Shown: piece by piece, positions 6,541-7,542 of the stretch
How positions within the stretch are numbered: the first letter of the stretch is position 1
Layout: the number at the start of each line of letters is the position of its first letter
Notes under the pieces: generated by a model
Told to the model about the DNA's origin: nothing
Seen by the model: only the letters and a program-made list of their open reading frames with translations
The model's database searches: none
Translations under genes and position numbers: made by a program
NCBI GenBank assembly: GCA_004297235.1
Contig: SCUR01000425.1
Coordinates: 1-7,542 of the forward strand
DNA: 7,542 nt
Direction of reading: 5' to 3'
Source of the DNA: Candidatus Manganitrophaceae bacterium
Lineage (GTDB): Bacteria; Nitrospirota; Nitrospiria; SBBL01; Manganitrophaceae

Positions 6541-7104
6541 ATGCCCATTCAGACGAACCGGCTCACCCTTTTTCGAAAAGCGCTTACAGAAGAAAGTCGA
6601 GGAGACACCCCGCAGGGCGGCGCGATCGGTGCGTCCGGCCGGCCTCTTCCTCGCACCCGATGGCTTCTTCTTTTTCTCGTTTTTTCCTTTGTCGGAGCCT
6701 GCGCGAGCGCGCCGGCAAAACCCTCCCCCGTCGCCGAGCAGGTCGATCGGATTCGGCAGGCCCTGGCGAGTATAACAGAATCGTATGAGAAAAAAGACGA
6801 AAAAAAATTCTTATCGAATCTAGACCCCTCGTTCAAGTCCCTTCCGATCTTCAAAGAGCAGGTCCTCAAAGACTTGACCACGTTTTCCGAAATCGACCTC
6901 GACGTGAAGGTCGATCGCGTCGAAGTTCGCGAAGGGTCGATCTCGACCGCCGTTCACTGGGGGGGCGTCTGGAAAACCGCGCCGGGAGCCCTTCCCCTTG
7001 AAAAGAAAGGCCATGCTCTCTTCGTCTGGTCGACCGGGGAAACCCCGCTTTTATTGGAGATCCGGGGCGATCCCCCCTTCGGGGTTTTCCAGGGAGGGAT
7101 CTAG
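6541..7104 (+). CDS. Putative lipoprotein, possible NTF2-like domain
   Basis: A 187-residue protein of unknown function. A long basic N-region (1-40, ending PRTR) is followed by a hydrophobic stretch (about 41-51) and FVGAC, a reasonable lipobox with C54 as the lipid-modified cysteine; Ala at +2 would favour the outer membrane by the usual Lol rule. After a short Pro-rich linker comes a helix with QVDRIRQALASITESYEKKD (67-86) and then a beta-rich part (about 117-178). A helix with a SYEKKD-type turn and an LDPSF-like segment, followed by a sheet, resembles SnoaL/DUF4440 (NTF2-like) proteins, but this is from pattern only. The ATG at 6541 has GAGGAG (6533-6538) close before it and suits the promoter position; an in-frame ATG at 6499 would lie at the transcription start. 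The last base overlaps the nadB start. Confidence 0.75.
   Translation: MPIQTNRLTLFRKALTEESRGDTPQGGAIGASGRPLPRTRWLLLFLVFSFVGACASAPAKPSPVAEQVDRIRQALASITESYEKKDEKKFLSNLDPSFKSLPIFKEQVLKDLTTFSEIDLDVKVDRVEVREGSISTAVHWGGVWKTAPGALPLEKKGHALFVWSTGETPLLLEIRGDPPFGVFQGGI
7092..7097 (+). promoter_or_regulatory. Ribosome binding site of nadB
   Basis: GGGAGG with 6-base spacing to the GTG at 7104, inside the end of the lipoprotein gene. It decides the GTG start, since no ATG is available nearby. Confidence 0.8.
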
Positions 7105-7542
7105 TGGCCGGACGCTCTAAATCGACTTCGCCCGTCACGACCGATTTCCTGATCATCGGAAGCGGGGTCGCCGGTCTTCGCGCCGCGATCGAGGCCAGCC
7201 GGTACGGAAAGGTCACCGTCCTGAACAAAGGCTGGCGGAACGAATCGAACTCCGCCTTTGCACAGGGGGGGATCGCCGCCGCCCTCGGCGAGGAGGGGGA
7301 GCAGATCCAATCCCATATTGAAGACACGATCGACGCCGGCAAGGGTCTTTGCCGCCCGGAAGCGGTCCGGATCTTGGTGGAAGAGGGGCCCCAGCGAATC
7401 CACGAGCTGATTGCGTGGGGGGCGGAGTTTGATAAGGTCGGCGATCGATATGCTTTTGCTCGGGAAGGAGCGCATCGCCACAGCCGTATCCTCCGCGCGA
7501 AGGGAGATGCGACCGGAAACGAAATCGTTCGAACGCTGGTCC
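7104..7542 (+). CDS. nadB: L-aspartate oxidase, 3' end outside window
   Basis: A cytoplasmic FAD enzyme that oxidises L-aspartate to iminoaspartate, the first step of de novo NAD synthesis; NadA quinolinate synthase uses the product. The first 146 residues are visible of a usual 510-540. After a short leader, DFLIIGSGVAGLRAA (14-28) is the FAD-binding Rossmann motif with G19, G21 and G24. NSAFAQGGIAAAL (49-61) is the conserved flavin-contact segment, HIEDTIDAG follows at 71-79, and the substrate-loop motif reads REGAHRHSRIL (120-130), where E121 corresponds to the catalytic-site Glu121 of E. coli NadB. In E. coli the motif is REGGHSH, so Gly to Ala and Ser to Arg changes are present. The GTG start is fixed by the ribosome site and the one-base overlap (TAGTG) with the lipoprotein gene. 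Related fumarate reductase/SdhA flavoproteins are less likely given the motif set. Confidence 0.93.
   Translation, partial: MAGRSKSTSPVTTDFLIIGSGVAGLRAAIEASRYGKVTVLNKGWRNESNSAFAQGGIAAALGEEGEQIQSHIEDTIDAGKGLCRPEAVRILVEEGPQRIHELIAWGAEFDKVGDRYAFAREGAHRHSRILRAKGDATGNEIVRTLV

Noticed and set aside
7035..7088. Short GGGG/CCCC hairpins followed by TTTT near the end of the lipoprotein gene
   Set aside because: Stems are only 3-5 bp, lie inside the coding frame, and termination there would cut off nadB, which is coupled to this gene.
1..7542. Defence system, toxin-antitoxin pair, prophage or mobile element
   Set aside because: Every substantial gene fits a housekeeping, envelope, signalling or transport family, and I saw no transposase, integrase, direct-repeat array or attachment site.

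Overview
The window is a stretch of ordinary-looking bacterial chromosome with moderately high GC and dense coding on both strands. I see no phage, insertion sequence, CRISPR array, tRNA or rRNA. The genes are MprF, a diguanylate cyclase, Mrp, a tiny bS22/COX24-type ribosomal protein, a universal stress protein, a DASS-type anion transporter, a lipoprotein and L-aspartate oxidase. A lipoprotein-type signal suggests a Gram-negative or diderm bacterium. Nitrospirota or a similar deep-branching diderm phylum is my best guess, from gene content and protein style only; confidence is low.

Layout. Positions 1-1664 (+) hold the C-terminal two thirds of an MprF-type lysyl/alanyl-phosphatidylglycerol synthase-flippase, cut by the left edge. 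After 74 bases comes a membrane-anchored GGDEF diguanylate cyclase (1739-2593, +) with intact active-site and inhibitory-site motifs. A strong palindromic terminator at about 2625-2662 serves this gene and the convergent mrp (apbC) gene (2684-3760, -), an Fe-S cluster carrier ATPase with its own promoter. Upstream of mrp on the same strand is a 29-residue, extremely basic ORF (3911-4000, -), easily missed because of its length, that matches the bS22 / AURKAIP1-COX24 (mS38) family. Further upstream are a tandem universal stress protein (4038-4973, -) and a DASS/SLC13-like permease (4976-6379, -), separated by only 2 bases.

A 161-base divergent region (6380-6540) carries facing sigma-70-like promoters. 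On the right side a putative lipoprotein with a possible NTF2-like domain (6541-7104, +) overlaps by one base the GTG start of nadB (7104 to the right edge, +), the first enzyme of de novo NAD synthesis from aspartate.

How the genes relate. The MprF-cyclase pair is probably one transcript joining membrane-lipid charge modification with c-di-GMP signalling, though a functional link is inference. The permease-Usp pair is a tightly coupled unit in which the Usp may sense nucleotide or energy state for the transporter. The bS22-like gene lies 37 bases after usp with no terminator between them, followed by a strong hairpin and then a separate promoter for mrp. The points most worth checking are the microprotein, the permease's altered substrate/Na+ motifs, and a similar hairpin sequence that recurs after two different genes.
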